From positions 39,785 through 103,784 of the forward strand of contig UQMZ01000007.1 in NCBI GenBank assembly GCA_900542185.1: a stretch of 64,000 bases of DNA, written 5' to 3'. The position numbers and the translations under genes were made by a program. Under the pieces are notes generated by a model. That model saw only the letters and a program-made list of their open reading frames with translations. It ran no database searches and had not been told where the DNA came from. Source of the DNA: an uncultured Bacteroidales bacterium. Lineage in GTDB: Bacteria > Bacteroidota > Bacteroidia > Bacteroidales > Muribaculaceae. The first letter of the stretch is position 1. Each line of letters opens with the position of its first letter. This document shows, piece after piece, positions 25,911-35,337 of this stretch.

Positions 25911-27443
25911 ATGACAAGATTCCTTATTTCAATTTTAGTATCGGCCACGATGCTGATGTTCAACTTAAATATAAATGCATCGGACGATGTTACGGAAGAT
26001 CCTGCACCTTCTGGCACAGTCCTGACAGAAGTCCAAAAGGCACAGCTCAACGACATTGACATTCCTATTCTGAATTTTAACTTGGCAGAAGGAGCATTCC
26101 CTGATTTTGAATGCATCTCGCATCCGGAGGGCTGCGTAGGCGCGTCAATTATAAACAACAAATGGGTGGAGGGTGAATTGAAAATCACCCGAAAAGGAGA
26201 AGTTCTGTATGAAAGCGGACCGTACGTAGCAAAAGAAAGTGGAATCCGATTGAAAGCCAGAGGTAACGGCTCTTCAAATGAAGGGGGCATCAAGTCTAAG
26301 CGACCTTCATATAAAATCAAATTGTCTAAGAAAGCAAATATTCTGATAGGCGACGAGTCTGTAAGCAAATCCAAGGATTGGGTACTTCTTAAGGATAGAT
26401 ATGTCGATCTGAAGAATATCGCAGGCTTTGAAACAGCCAGACTGCTTGGATTGGGATGGCAGCCCAGAGGGTATATGGTGGTCCTGATGATCAACGGGAA
26501 TTACTTCGGTAATTATTTCCTTATTGAAGCCATATCGGCCGATAAGGACAGAATTGACATTACGGATTCCGGTTTTATAATAGAGGATGACGCATACTGG
26601 TGGAAACAGCCAGACGAGAGCTTCAAGACCGATTATATTCAATACGCAATGGGATGGACTTTCAAGGATCCCGACTTCGAGGATCTATCGGAAGAAACCC
26701 GTAAGAATATAGAGAATGTCACGCGCATGGCTGAAAACGTGATTTGCAACGGACCTGATTCCGAAGGTCGCACTCTTGCAGATGTTATTGATATCGAATC
26801 GTTTGCCACCTGGGTGCTGGCTCAAGATATCATTAACAATCGTGACGGCAATGGAAGCAACATCTTTCTCATTAAGGATGACCTTGATATGACAAATCCA
26901 TTCAATAGTAAATTCCGCATGAACGCGCTATGGGATATGGATGGAGCTTTCAATACAACACCTGATGCATTTTCATCAGTACATGCCAGTAATATGTTCT
27001 GGTATCCGAAATTGTTCGAATATCCCGAGTTCTGCCGAGCCTATAAGGAAAAATGGGATTCAGTGAAATATACTATCTTTTATGATGTCATGAAAGTCTT
27101 GAACGAAAGGCTTAAACTGATGCCGGGTCTTGACGCATCCCGCAGATGGGCAGGCTCAATGATAACCACGAAAGATTGTATGCAAGCAATGGAAGATTAT
27201 TTCCAACATAGACTCCCCGTTCTTGACAATCTAATTGAAAATATAGCTATGGAAAGTGGAGTTAATGATGTGGTCATACCTGTCAATACCCCTTCCTCCA
27301 TCCCTTCAGACGGAGGTGTGGAATGGATCAGGACTAACAATGCCCGGGTATTTGGTCTCGATGGAGTACTGCGTTCATCATTTGCCAAGGGAGTAAATAT
27401 CATACGTTTCAGCAATGGACAGACGATAAAGCTCGTATTCTGA
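25911..27443 (+). CDS. Secreted CotH-kinase-family protein
   Basis: A 510-residue protein with a signal peptide (ending near NINA). The CotH domain is recognisable from RLKARGNGSS (about 110-119), KRPSYKIKL, KDWVLLKDRYVD and the downstream WDMDGAFN (341-348), whose aspartates Asp342 and Asp344 match the metal-binding aspartates of CotH kinases. Spore-coat CotH is an atypical protein kinase; members in Bacteroidetes are exported and their substrates are unknown. The C-terminal segment (RVFGLDGVLRSSFAKG, then IIRFSNGQTIKLVF) resembles a type IX sorting tail. It has its own promoter and a hairpin terminator, so it is monocistronic. Confidence 0.82.
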   Translation: MTRFLISILVSATMLMFNLNINASDDVTEDPAPSGTVLTEVQKAQLNDIDIPILNFNLAEGAFPDFECISHPEGCVGASIINNKWVEGELKITRKGEVLYESGPYVAKESGIRLKARGNGSSNEGGIKSKRPSYKIKLSKKANILIGDESVSKSKDWVLLKDRYVDLKNIAGFETARLLGLGWQPRGYMVVLMINGNYFGNYFLIEAISADKDRIDITDSGFIIEDDAYWWKQPDESFKTDYIQYAMGWTFKDPDFEDLSEETRKNIENVTRMAENVICNGPDSEGRTLADVIDIESFATWVLAQDIINNRDGNGSNIFLIKDDLDMTNPFNSKFRMNALWDMDGAFNTTPDAFSSVHASNMFWYPKLFEYPEFCRAYKEKWDSVKYTIFYDVMKVLNERLKLMPGLDASRRWAGSMITTKDCMQAMEDYFQHRLPVLDNLIENIAMESGVNDVVIPVNTPSSIPSDGGVEWIRTNNARVFGLDGVLRSSFAKGVNIIRFSNGQTIKLVF

Positions 27444-27472
27444 TTCCGATCCTTCTATGGCTCTAACCTATA

Positions 27473-27512
27473 AGACTCTATCCTGTAAAATGGGATGGAG
27501 TCTTTATAATAT
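27473..27512 (+). terminator. Terminator after the CotH-family gene
   Basis: AGACTCTATCC (27473-27483) pairs with GGATGGAGTCT (27493-27503) with one G-T pair and a 9-nt loop, followed by TTATAATAT. Confidence 0.8.
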
Positions 27513-27513
27513 A

Positions 27514-27592
27514 AGCATCGAGTATTTAGGCATCGTTCCTTAATTCGATGCTTTGTTAACAAAACACATGACGGATTAAATTGTTATAACAA
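27514..27592 (+). promoter_or_regulatory. Hairpin and palindrome upstream of the DUF5686 gene
   Basis: An 8-bp stem AGCATCGA (27514-27521)/TCGATGCT (27545-27552) is followed by a perfect 12-bp palindrome TTGTTATAACAA (27581-27592). TTTG at 27552-27555 and TAAATTG at 27577-27583 could form an imperfect promoter 21 bp apart that overlaps the palindrome, so the palindrome could be an operator. This is inference. Confidence 0.35.
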
Positions 27593-27648
27593 CGATTCCA
27601 CTATTAAGCACAACACAATAAGTGGCAGATGACCATGTTATAAAAATA

Positions 27649-30216
27649 ATGGATTATCCTGAAGCAAGACATACAAATCGATTACTGGCTATGGTGGTAA
27701 TGATGCTGTCGCCATTGGGATTGACATTTATTAATGCATCCAATCCGGCTGTTCAGACTGTCAGAGGAGTGGTCACGGATGCCGGCAGCCATAATGTGAT
27801 GCCATACGTCTCAGTGATCGGAGGGCGCGGCTCGCGCTCCACAACGACGGACTCTCTCGGGCGATTCACTCTAAGACTGCCTTCCAACACCACACTGAGG
27901 ATTAAATCGGAAGGATATACTACACAGACTGTTAAAGGACCGTTCCCTACCGATACTTTAAGAATAGCCCTTGAACATGACGTTACCGAGCTCCAGGAAT
28001 TTGTTGTAAAATACAAGAAGCGGAAATACAAGAAACGCAATCCTGCTTCCGAGCTGATGCTCAAGGTCCGTGCATTCCATGATTCTGTCGATCCCGGCAA
28101 AATCGATGGTTATAACTTTGACAGTTACTCAAAAACCGTCATAGGATTGAACAGTTCGGAAAAGCATAGCGGCACATGGGTCATTCCAGTCAAAGACCGG
28201 AAGAATCTGAGCAAACTCGTCGATACGGCACGTTGGACCGCCGATAAGATAATGAATATCGCCATCAAGGAAAAGACATCAACGGTGGTGTATAAAGACG
28301 ATGCGCCTACCGAGATAATAACCGGCAGGAACAGTGACGGTCTCGACCAGAAGTTCAGCACGGAGTATACCAATGTGTTCCTTGAGGACGTGCTGCGCGA
28401 AATCGACTTATACAAAAACGACCTTCACATGTTGCGCAGTGACTTTGTAAGTCCTCTGTCAAGCAATGGAATAAATTTCTATCACTATGAACTTGTCGAC
28501 ACCGTACCGATAGGCGACCAGATGTGTGTTGAACTGAGCTTCGCTCCGGCCAACCCGGAAATGACAGGCCTGAACGGCAAACTTTACATTCCTGTCAACG
28601 ATTCTGTGAAATATGTACGCCGGGCCATGATGCGGATGCCAAAGGCCACCAATATCAATTATGTCAAAAGTCTGATATTGAATCAGAATTTCAAATTAGA
28701 CTCAATAGGCAAACTCCATAAGACCGTTGACGACCTTATGGTGAATGTGCAGATAGCGCCCGGCACGCCCGTGTTCAGTTTCAACCGTCAGATCAGACGT
28801 GACAACTTCAATTACAAGGGACGTCCCGAGTATCAGAAATATGTGGATGCGGTAGGGTCAAGTTTCGTTGAGGATCTTGATCTGAAACGTCCCGACTCAT
28901 ACTGGGAAGCCAATCGACTTGTGCCTTTGACCGCTGCGGAATCCAATCTTATAGGCAAGAATTCCGTGTTCCGTCGTGACAAGGGGTTCCGTGTGACCGA
29001 GACGATAATAGACCTGCTTGTCAAAGGATATATTCCTACAGGAGACGACGAGCACAACAAGGTATTCATCGGGCCTATCAATTCCTTTGTAAGCTATACC
29101 AATGCCGGAGGGTGGAGATTCCAGCTCGGAGGCATGACCACAAGCAAATTATGGCCGCACGTTTTTCTTCGTGGCTTTGGAGCATACAGTCTCGGCGACC
29201 ACAAATGGAAGGGGGCTATGGAAGTCGAATACTCGTTCGAAAAACGTCGTTTGCACGCGCTTGAATTCCCTATGAATAATATTCGTATCGGATGGAATTT
29301 CGACATGGACCAGCTTGGACAGGAACAGTCCTGGTACAGCACCGCCGATCTGTTGGGATCATTGAAGACCATCAATACAAACCTAATAACGTACCGCCAC
29401 CATGTTTATATAGATTATAACAAGGAATGGCGCAACAATCTGTCTATGCACGTGGGCTTCCGTTACGTCAGACAGCAGCATTCCCCCTGGGTGGAATTCC
29501 GCAATGGCTTCGGCCAGGTGTTCGGTCATTTCGGGCAGGCGGTATTTAACGCCGGCATACGCTGGGCCCCAGGAGAGCGCTTCATTCAGACATTGAACCA
29601 GCGTAACCTCATCAACAGGGATGCACTCATCATAACTCTGGATCAGGAATACGGGCCTAAAAAATTGCTGGGATCCAGGTTCACCATATCCAAAACTGAA
29701 ATCGGAATAGAAAAGACACTGCGCTTCTCGGCATACGGATATCTTGAAGCCGCCATACGTGCCGCCAAGATATGGACGCAGGTACCCTTTACCGAACTGT
29801 ACTGGCAGGTGGCCAATACATCATATCTGACCAATCCACGACAATTCTCCATGATGAATCCGATGGAATTCGCAATGGACGAATTCGTAAGCTGGTATCT
29901 TCAATACAACATGCAGGGGCTGCTGTTCAACCAGATACCGTTCGTGAAACGGGCACGAATCCGCGAGGTGTTCAGTTTCAGAGGCTTCTGGGGCAATCTC
30001 ACCAAGCGCAACAATCCGGCCAGAGCGCAGAATGTGTACAAATTTCCAGGCATTGAGACATCCACGATCGGCACTACTCCATACATGGAATGTTCGGTAG
30101 GACTTGAAAACATACTCACATTCCTGCGAATAGAATACGTATGGCGTCTAACATACCTCAACAAGCCGGACATACGCAAGGGTGGTTTGAGAATTGGACT
30201 ACATTTCAATTTTTAA
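27649..30216 (+). CDS. DUF5686 outer-membrane protein with carboxypeptidase-regulatory-like domain
   Basis: From the ATG at 27649 the protein is 855 residues; a GTG 9 codons upstream is the only in-frame alternative. A signal peptide is followed by a carboxypeptidase-regulatory-like beta-sandwich (VRGVVTDAGSHNVMPYVSV, then TDSLGRFTLRLP). A Lys/Arg-rich linker (KYKKRKYKKRNP) and the DUF5686 region follow, whose C-terminal half has alternating polar and aromatic strands (YNKEWRNNLSMHVGFRYV, and a final RIGLHFNF) typical of an outer-membrane beta-barrel ending in Phe. The function is not known. It stands alone between terminators and the MoxR promoter. Confidence 0.8.
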   Translation: MDYPEARHTNRLLAMVVMMLSPLGLTFINASNPAVQTVRGVVTDAGSHNVMPYVSVIGGRGSRSTTTDSLGRFTLRLPSNTTLRIKSEGYTTQTVKGPFPTDTLRIALEHDVTELQEFVVKYKKRKYKKRNPASELMLKVRAFHDSVDPGKIDGYNFDSYSKTVIGLNSSEKHSGTWVIPVKDRKNLSKLVDTARWTADKIMNIAIKEKTSTVVYKDDAPTEIITGRNSDGLDQKFSTEYTNVFLEDVLREIDLYKNDLHMLRSDFVSPLSSNGINFYHYELVDTVPIGDQMCVELSFAPANPEMTGLNGKLYIPVNDSVKYVRRAMMRMPKATNINYVKSLILNQNFKLDSIGKLHKTVDDLMVNVQIAPGTPVFSFNRQIRRDNFNYKGRPEYQKYVDAVGSSFVEDLDLKRPDSYWEANRLVPLTAAESNLIGKNSVFRRDKGFRVTETIIDLLVKGYIPTGDDEHNKVFIGPINSFVSYTNAGGWRFQLGGMTTSKLWPHVFLRGFGAYSLGDHKWKGAMEVEYSFEKRRLHALEFPMNNIRIGWNFDMDQLGQEQSWYSTADLLGSLKTINTNLITYRHHVYIDYNKEWRNNLSMHVGFRYVRQQHSPWVEFRNGFGQVFGHFGQAVFNAGIRWAPGERFIQTLNQRNLINRDALIITLDQEYGPKKLLGSRFTISKTEIGIEKTLRFSAYGYLEAAIRAAKIWTQVPFTELYWQVANTSYLTNPRQFSMMNPMEFAMDEFVSWYLQYNMQGLLFNQIPFVKRARIREVFSFRGFWGNLTKRNNPARAQNVYKFPGIETSTIGTTPYMECSVGLENILTFLRIEYVWRLTYLNKPDIRKGGLRIGLHFNF

Positions 30217-30293
30217 GCCGTACAGTTAATCTTTATTCAGCGCAATTGATTTTATTTAACACAGCATTTGAGTGAAATTAACTTAATAAATAT

Positions 30294-30301
30294 TATTTTT
30301 G
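30294..30301 (+). promoter_or_regulatory. -7 element of the MoxR/Bat operon
   Basis: TATTTTTG at 30294-30301; TTTG at 30267-30270 lies 23 bp upstream, slightly longer spacing than usual. About 55 bp to the preferred moxR start. Confidence 0.55.
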
Positions 30302-30353
30302 CAATTTAGAAAACAAATAGTCAGCCCTCGTGGGCATGAATGAATGGTATAAT

Positions 30354-31349
30354 ATGGAAGAAACAGTGAATATCAGAGAGTTAAACGATCAGATAGCATC
30401 CAAAAGCAGTTTCGTAAGCATGATACGCACAGGAATGGACCGTCGTATCGTGGGTCAGGAGCATCTGGTGGATTCGTTGCTAATCGCGTTGCTCTGCAAC
30501 GGACACATATTGCTTGAAGGCGTGCCGGGACTGGCAAAGACATTGGCCATCAAGACGCTGGCCAATCTTGTCGACGCCAGATACAGCCGCATACAGTTCA
30601 CTCCCGACCTGTTGCCGGCCGATGTGCTCGGCACGCAGATCTATAGCGTAAAGAAAGAAGAATTCGAAATCAAGAAAGGCCCAATATTCGCCAACTTCGT
30701 ATTGGCCGATGAAATCAACCGCGCTCCGGCCAAGGTACAAAGCGCATTGCTCGAAGCCATGCAGGAGCGTCAGGTCACAATCGGCGAACAGACATTCAAA
30801 CTGCCTGACCCGTTCCTGGTAATGGCCACGCAGAACCCCATAGAGCAGGAAGGCACGTATCCGTTGCCCGAGGCCCAGGTAGACCGTTTCCTCCTTAAAG
30901 TAGTTATAGGATATCCTAAGAAGGATGAGGAGAAGCTGATCATTCGCCAGAACATCAAGGGAGCTCTCGACCCCGTAAGACCTGTGCTTGACCCTAAAGA
31001 GATTCTGGAAGTACAGAAGATTGTTGAAAAGATATATATCGACGAGAAGATAGAGAATTACATAGTCGACATAGTGTTCGCTACCCGAATGCCGGCCAAA
31101 TACGGTCTGAACGACCTTCAGAGTCTTATTTCGTTCGGCGCATCGCCCCGAGCCTCCATCAGCCTTGCGTTGGCATCCCGAGCCTATGCATTCCTGCAAG
31201 GACGAGGATATGTGATTCCGGAGGACGTGCGTGCCGTATGTCACGACGTAATGCGTCATCGTCTCGGACTCACATACGAGGCCGAGGCCAACAACATCAC
31301 CTCCGACGATATCATCACGGACATCCTCGACAAGGTGGCAGTGCCCTAA
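30354..31349 (+). CDS. MoxR-family AAA+ ATPase of the Bat cluster
   Basis: From the ATG at 30354 the protein is 331 residues; in-frame ATG 30336 and GTG 30330 are alternatives. Walker A is GVPGLAKT, Walker B VLADEINR, followed by sensor 1 (VMATQNPIEQEGTYPLPEAQ) and the arginine-finger/lid region. MoxR ATPases act as chaperones that remodel or insert cofactors into partner proteins containing VWA domains. The downstream DUF58 and two VWA genes are the classic partners. It heads a run of nine genes reaching to 39698 with gaps of at most 52 bp. Confidence 0.94.
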   Translation: MEETVNIRELNDQIASKSSFVSMIRTGMDRRIVGQEHLVDSLLIALLCNGHILLEGVPGLAKTLAIKTLANLVDARYSRIQFTPDLLPADVLGTQIYSVKKEEFEIKKGPIFANFVLADEINRAPAKVQSALLEAMQERQVTIGEQTFKLPDPFLVMATQNPIEQEGTYPLPEAQVDRFLLKVVIGYPKKDEEKLIIRQNIKGALDPVRPVLDPKEILEVQKIVEKIYIDEKIENYIVDIVFATRMPAKYGLNDLQSLISFGASPRASISLALASRAYAFLQGRGYVIPEDVRAVCHDVMRHRLGLTYEAEANNITSDDIITDILDKVAVP

Positions 31350-31361
31350 AAACTGAAGATT

Positions 31362-32240
31362 GTGGACGCAAATGAATTGCTGAAAAAGATCCGCAAGATC
31401 GAGATAAAGACTCGCGGTCTTAGCCAGAACATTTTTGCCGGAGAATATCATAGCGCCTACAAGGGACGCGGCGTGATATTTTCGGAAGTGCGCGAATATG
31501 TTCCGGGCGATGACGTGCGCGACATAGACTGGAACGTGACGGCACGTCAGAACAAGCCTTTCGTAAAGGTTTACGAAGAGGAACGTGAGCTTACCGTCAT
31601 GTTGCTGGTGGATGTAAGCGGCAGTCGCAGTTTCGGAGCCGTGGGGGAGGCCAAGATGGAAAAGATGGCTGAGATAGCGGCCACACTGGCATTCTCTTCG
31701 ATTCAGAACAACGACAAGGTCGGCATGATAATGTTCAGCGACAAGATCGAGAAATTCATACCTCCCAAAAAAGGTCGAAAGCATATTCTGTTGTTGATAC
31801 GTGAGATAATCAATTACCAGCCTGAAAACGAAGGCACCGACATCGACCGGGCGTTGCGGTTTCTGACCCACGCCATAAAGAAACGCACGGCAGCGTTCCT
31901 GATATCGGACATGATCGACACGCACGATTACACACAGAGTCTGATGATCGCCAGCCGAAAGCACGATCTGGTGACATTGCAGGTATATGACAAACGCGAT
32001 TGCGAGATGCCGAACATAGGTCTTGTCAAGATGCGGGACCTTGAGACAGGAGAGACTGCCTGGATAGACACATCGAGCAAATCGGTGCGCAAGACGTATG
32101 CCAAGGCCTGGTACGACCGCCAGCAATGGATAACGTCGGTGATGACAAAAAGCGGCGTGGATATGACGTCGATAGCCACTGACGAGGATTTCGTGAAAGC
32201 GCTGTTGGGAATGTTCCGACGCCGGTCGGTGGCACGTTGA
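31362..32240 (+). CDS. DUF58 family protein of the Bat cluster
   Basis: A 292-residue protein without signal peptide. The DUF58 signature is clear: GRGVIFSEVREYVPGDDVRD, then IDWNVTARQNKPFVKVYEEE, followed by a degenerate VWA fold (LLVDVSGSRSFG). DUF58 proteins pair with MoxR ATPases. The start is a GTG at 31362, 12 bp after the MoxR stop; no in-frame ATG lies near it. The domain begins immediately after, which supports this start. Confidence 0.92.
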   Translation: MDANELLKKIRKIEIKTRGLSQNIFAGEYHSAYKGRGVIFSEVREYVPGDDVRDIDWNVTARQNKPFVKVYEEERELTVMLLVDVSGSRSFGAVGEAKMEKMAEIAATLAFSSIQNNDKVGMIMFSDKIEKFIPPKKGRKHILLLIREIINYQPENEGTDIDRALRFLTHAIKKRTAAFLISDMIDTHDYTQSLMIASRKHDLVTLQVYDKRDCEMPNIGLVKMRDLETGETAWIDTSSKSVRKTYAKAWYDRQQWITSVMTKSGVDMTSIATDEDFVKALLGMFRRRSVAR

Positions 32241-32252
32241 AATTGCATTAGC

Positions 32253-33302
32253 ATGATGAAGCAAAGAATAATACGAATAGCGTTCAGCATAATGATTCTT
32301 GCCGGCGTCACGCTCGGCAGTCAGGCAGGTCCGGTCGTGAAGGCCATGATGGACACCTCGACGCTCATGATGGGCAAGATGGGGATGTTGCAGCTGATGG
32401 TGGAGGAACCGAAGAACGCCCGGGGTCATTTCCCGCTGTTCAATCAGCTACGGGAACGCGGATACGTCACTGTATTGGGAGATACCGTGGAGTTTCGCGC
32501 TCCATCGGGTGTTGATACTGTAGATCTTGGCTCACAACGACGCATATTATTTACAGTGCCGGTACAAGCGTTCGATTCGGGATCGTACCGGCTCCCTCCG
32601 TTCGAATATGTGACGGGGGCGGATACAGCGCGTTCCAATACCATCGAACTAAAGGTAGCTCCTGTTTCCGTTTCGGCCGATGACCAGATTTCGGACTATG
32701 CGGGAACTGCAGATCCTGAAGATCCCTCTGTTTTCGACTGGATTCCCGACTGGGTCGTCGACTATTGGTGGATTGTTCTTATCGGCCTTGTAATTATCGG
32801 CGCCGGCGTATATGCCTGGCATCGTTACAGAACCAAAGGCTATCTTATTCCTAAGAAACCTGAACCCACACCTTACGAGGAGGCTATGGGGCGCCTCAAT
32901 AAATTAAAGGATCAAAAATTATGGGAACAGGGAATGGAGAAGGAATATTTCACCGAACTGACCGACATCCTGCGCCGGTACCTGGCACGTCGATTCGGCA
33001 TCAATGCCGAAGAAATGACATCTCGCCAGATCATGGCGTCGCTGGCCAAGAACGAAGAGACAAAGGACAAACGTGCCTATTTCCGCAAGATACTCGATGT
33101 AGCCGACTTCGTTAAGTTTGCAAAGGTACGTCCTTTGCCCGAAGACAACATCGCCAGTTACGAAAGCGCAGTACGATTTGTCAACGAGACAAAGCCTGTG
33201 CCCAAGCCTGAAGAAGAAGATGCTCCTGAACCCCGGGGGCGGAAAAACGGCAAAAAGAACGGCAAGCTGAAAAAGAATAATAAGAAAGGAGGCATAGCAT
33301 GA
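32253..33302 (+). CDS. BatD-like single-pass membrane protein
   Basis: A 349-residue protein: signal peptide (1-25), periplasmic beta domain (about 26-145), one transmembrane helix (WWIVLIGLVIIGAGVYAW, about 172-189), and a cytoplasmic alpha-helical part with YFTELTDILRRYLARRFGIN, which resembles the C-terminal region of BatD proteins and DUF4381. The tail is Lys-rich (KKNGKLKKNNKKGG). It overlaps batA by 4 bp (ATGA). A scaffold role in the Bat membrane complex is inferred. Confidence 0.72.
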   Translation: MMKQRIIRIAFSIMILAGVTLGSQAGPVVKAMMDTSTLMMGKMGMLQLMVEEPKNARGHFPLFNQLRERGYVTVLGDTVEFRAPSGVDTVDLGSQRRILFTVPVQAFDSGSYRLPPFEYVTGADTARSNTIELKVAPVSVSADDQISDYAGTADPEDPSVFDWIPDWVVDYWWIVLIGLVIIGAGVYAWHRYRTKGYLIPKKPEPTPYEEAMGRLNKLKDQKLWEQGMEKEYFTELTDILRRYLARRFGINAEEMTSRQIMASLAKNEETKDKRAYFRKILDVADFVKFAKVRPLPEDNIASYESAVRFVNETKPVPKPEEEDAPEPRGRKNGKKNGKLKKNNKKGGIA

Positions 33303-34273
33303 TGTTACATCCCGGATTATTGTTCCTTCTGTTGCTGCTTGTGCCACTTGTGGCCTGGTACATTTGGAAGTGGAGGGGCGGGGATCCGTCCGTAGGAGTG
33401 TCCACTATAGCTCCGTTCAAAGGTAAACAGTCATCGTTCAAGATATTGTTGATGCATGTATGCTTCGTATTGCAGCTTGTGGCGATATCGGGAATCATAG
33501 TGGCCTTGGCCAGACCTCAGACCCATGACAGCCTTCGCTCACAAAACGTGGAGGGCACAGACATAGTTCTGGCTCTGGATATCTCAAGCTCGATGCTTGC
33601 CACCGATCTGCGTCCCACGCGACTTGAATCGGCAAAGGAAGTCGCTACCAAGTTCGTAGGGCAGCGCACGGATGACAATATCGGTCTTGTGGTGTTTTCC
33701 GGTGAATCTCTGTCGCTGATGCCTTTGACATCGGACAAGACCGCACTGGTCAACGCCATAAAGAATGTGGAGAGCGGCGACCTGAACGACGGAACGGCCA
33801 TAGGCGACGGAATAGCATCGGCCATCAACCGCCTTGTGTCGGGCAACGCCAAGTCCAAGAGCATCATACTTCTGACCGACGGCACAAACAACGCAGGCGA
33901 TGTGGCTCCGGCCACAGCCGCCCAGATAGCCAAAGAGAAAGGCATCAAGATCTACACCATCGGAGCGGGTACTAACGGATCCATACAGATAACGGATCCC
34001 TACGGATTCTCGACTACAACGATGGAGACAAAGATAGACGAGGCCGCACTGAAGAATATAGCTGACATAACAGGAGGAAAATTCTTCCGTGCCACAGATT
34101 CGCGAATGCTTCGCGAAGTATTCAATGAAATAGACTCGCTGGAAAAGACAAAGCTGAATGTAAACACCTACACCCAGACTGAAGACAACTTCATGCCTTG
34201 GCTATGGCTCAGCATCTTCGCTTACTGTCTCTTCCTGCTATTGCGCTACACAGTGTTGCGCAGAATCCCATAG
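33299..34273 (+). CDS. batA: BatA-like VWA-domain membrane protein
   Basis: A 324-residue protein: two N-terminal transmembrane helices (about 3-20 and 55-78), a von Willebrand A domain with the complete MIDAS motif D94-ISSS and later TDGTNNAG, and a C-terminal helix (WLWLSIFAYCLFLLL). Bat proteins were defined in Bacteroides fragilis as an aerotolerance operon. The molecular function is still unclear. Its MIDAS site should bind a divalent metal and the MoxR protein is the expected partner. The next gene, encoding a second VWA protein, starts 3 bp after its stop. Confidence 0.93.
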   Translation: MMLHPGLLFLLLLLVPLVAWYIWKWRGGDPSVGVSTIAPFKGKQSSFKILLMHVCFVLQLVAISGIIVALARPQTHDSLRSQNVEGTDIVLALDISSSMLATDLRPTRLESAKEVATKFVGQRTDDNIGLVVFSGESLSLMPLTSDKTALVNAIKNVESGDLNDGTAIGDGIASAINRLVSGNAKSKSIILLTDGTNNAGDVAPATAAQIAKEKGIKIYTIGAGTNGSIQITDPYGFSTTTMETKIDEAALKNIADITGGKFFRATDSRMLREVFNEIDSLEKTKLNVNTYTQTEDNFMPWLWLSIFAYCLFLLLRYTVLRRIP

Positions 34274-34276
34274 CGT

Positions 34277-35335
34277 ATGTTTAGTTTTGCATATCCAAGA
34301 GTATTATATCTGCTGATACTGGTGCCTCTGTATGTGGCGCTGTATGTTCTGGCACGTTATAGCCGCCGAAGGAATCTGAAGCGGTTCGGCAAGATGGCGT
34401 ATCTATTGCCCATGATGCCTGAGGTTTCCGACTATAAGGGGCCGTTGAAAATATGCGTGCAGATGCTGGCACTTTCCATGCTGATAGTGGCCTGCGCCCG
34501 TCCGTGGGGAGGTGTCCGCAATCAGAAAACCACTAAAGAAGGCATAGAAGTCGTGATTGCAGTGGACGCATCGAATTCGATGCTGGCTTCGGCTACCGAC
34601 GATGATAAGGGCACGTCAAGGATGCGCACGGCCAAATTTACTCTCGAAAAGTTGATAAACCGTCTTGATAACGACCGAGTGGGACTGATTGTGTATGCCA
34701 ACAGCGCCTATACGCTGATTCCGGTTACCAACGATTATGTATCGGCCAAGATGTTTCTTAACAGCATTGACCCGACACAAATCAAGGATCAGGGTACCAA
34801 TATATCTGCTGCCATAGATATGGCAGTCAACTCGTTTTCAGACAACAAGAACGTCGGCAAAGCACTGATTCTGATAACCGATGCCGAGGAACTCGAAGAC
34901 AAGGAGACGGTTATGACCACTGCAGCCAACGCCGGTAAGAAAGGCATTCAGGTGGATGTGGTTGGAATCGGCTCGACCACTCCTGTCACAGTGCCCGAGA
35001 ACGGAGCGTTGATGCTTGATTCCGAAACCGGGCAGCCGGTAAGGACGGCTTTGAACGAAGATCTGGCAGCAGAGATAGCCAAAAGCGCGAAAGGAATATA
35101 TGTCAACGCCTCAAACCGCGACGCATTGAGCGAGTTGGAACGTCAACTTGACACCCTGAAAAAATCCACTCTCGAAAGCAGCGTATATGCACAGCACGAC
35201 GAATTGTTCTATATATTCGCGGTCATAGCCCTTGTGCTGATGTGCATAGACATCTTCCTGCTGGAGCGGAAAATCGCATGGCTGGACAAGATCACATTCT
35301 TCACCAACCGTAAACCTAAAGCAAAAGCTGAGTAA
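34277..35335 (+). CDS. batB: BatB-like VWA-domain membrane protein
   Basis: A 352-residue protein with the same layout as its neighbour: helices at about 4-22 and 58-77, a VWA domain with MIDAS D97-ASNS and TDAEELED, and a final helix (IFAVIALVLMCIDIFLL). BatA and BatB are thought to form a membrane-anchored complex. Gaps to the neighbouring genes are 3 bp and 2 bp. Confidence 0.93.
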   Translation: MFSFAYPRVLYLLILVPLYVALYVLARYSRRRNLKRFGKMAYLLPMMPEVSDYKGPLKICVQMLALSMLIVACARPWGGVRNQKTTKEGIEVVIAVDASNSMLASATDDDKGTSRMRTAKFTLEKLINRLDNDRVGLIVYANSAYTLIPVTNDYVSAKMFLNSIDPTQIKDQGTNISAAIDMAVNSFSDNKNVGKALILITDAEELEDKETVMTTAANAGKKGIQVDVVGIGSTTPVTVPENGALMLDSETGQPVRTALNEDLAAEIAKSAKGIYVNASNRDALSELERQLDTLKKSTLESSVYAQHDELFYIFAVIALVLMCIDIFLLERKIAWLDKITFFTNRKPKAKAE

Positions 35336-35337
35336 AA

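Noticed and set aside
30480..32429. 649-codon open frame on the minus strand opposite the MoxR and DUF58 genes
   Set aside because: It spans two strongly conserved genes on the other strand, including their junction; the His/Arg/Leu-rich composition is typical of antisense shadow frames.
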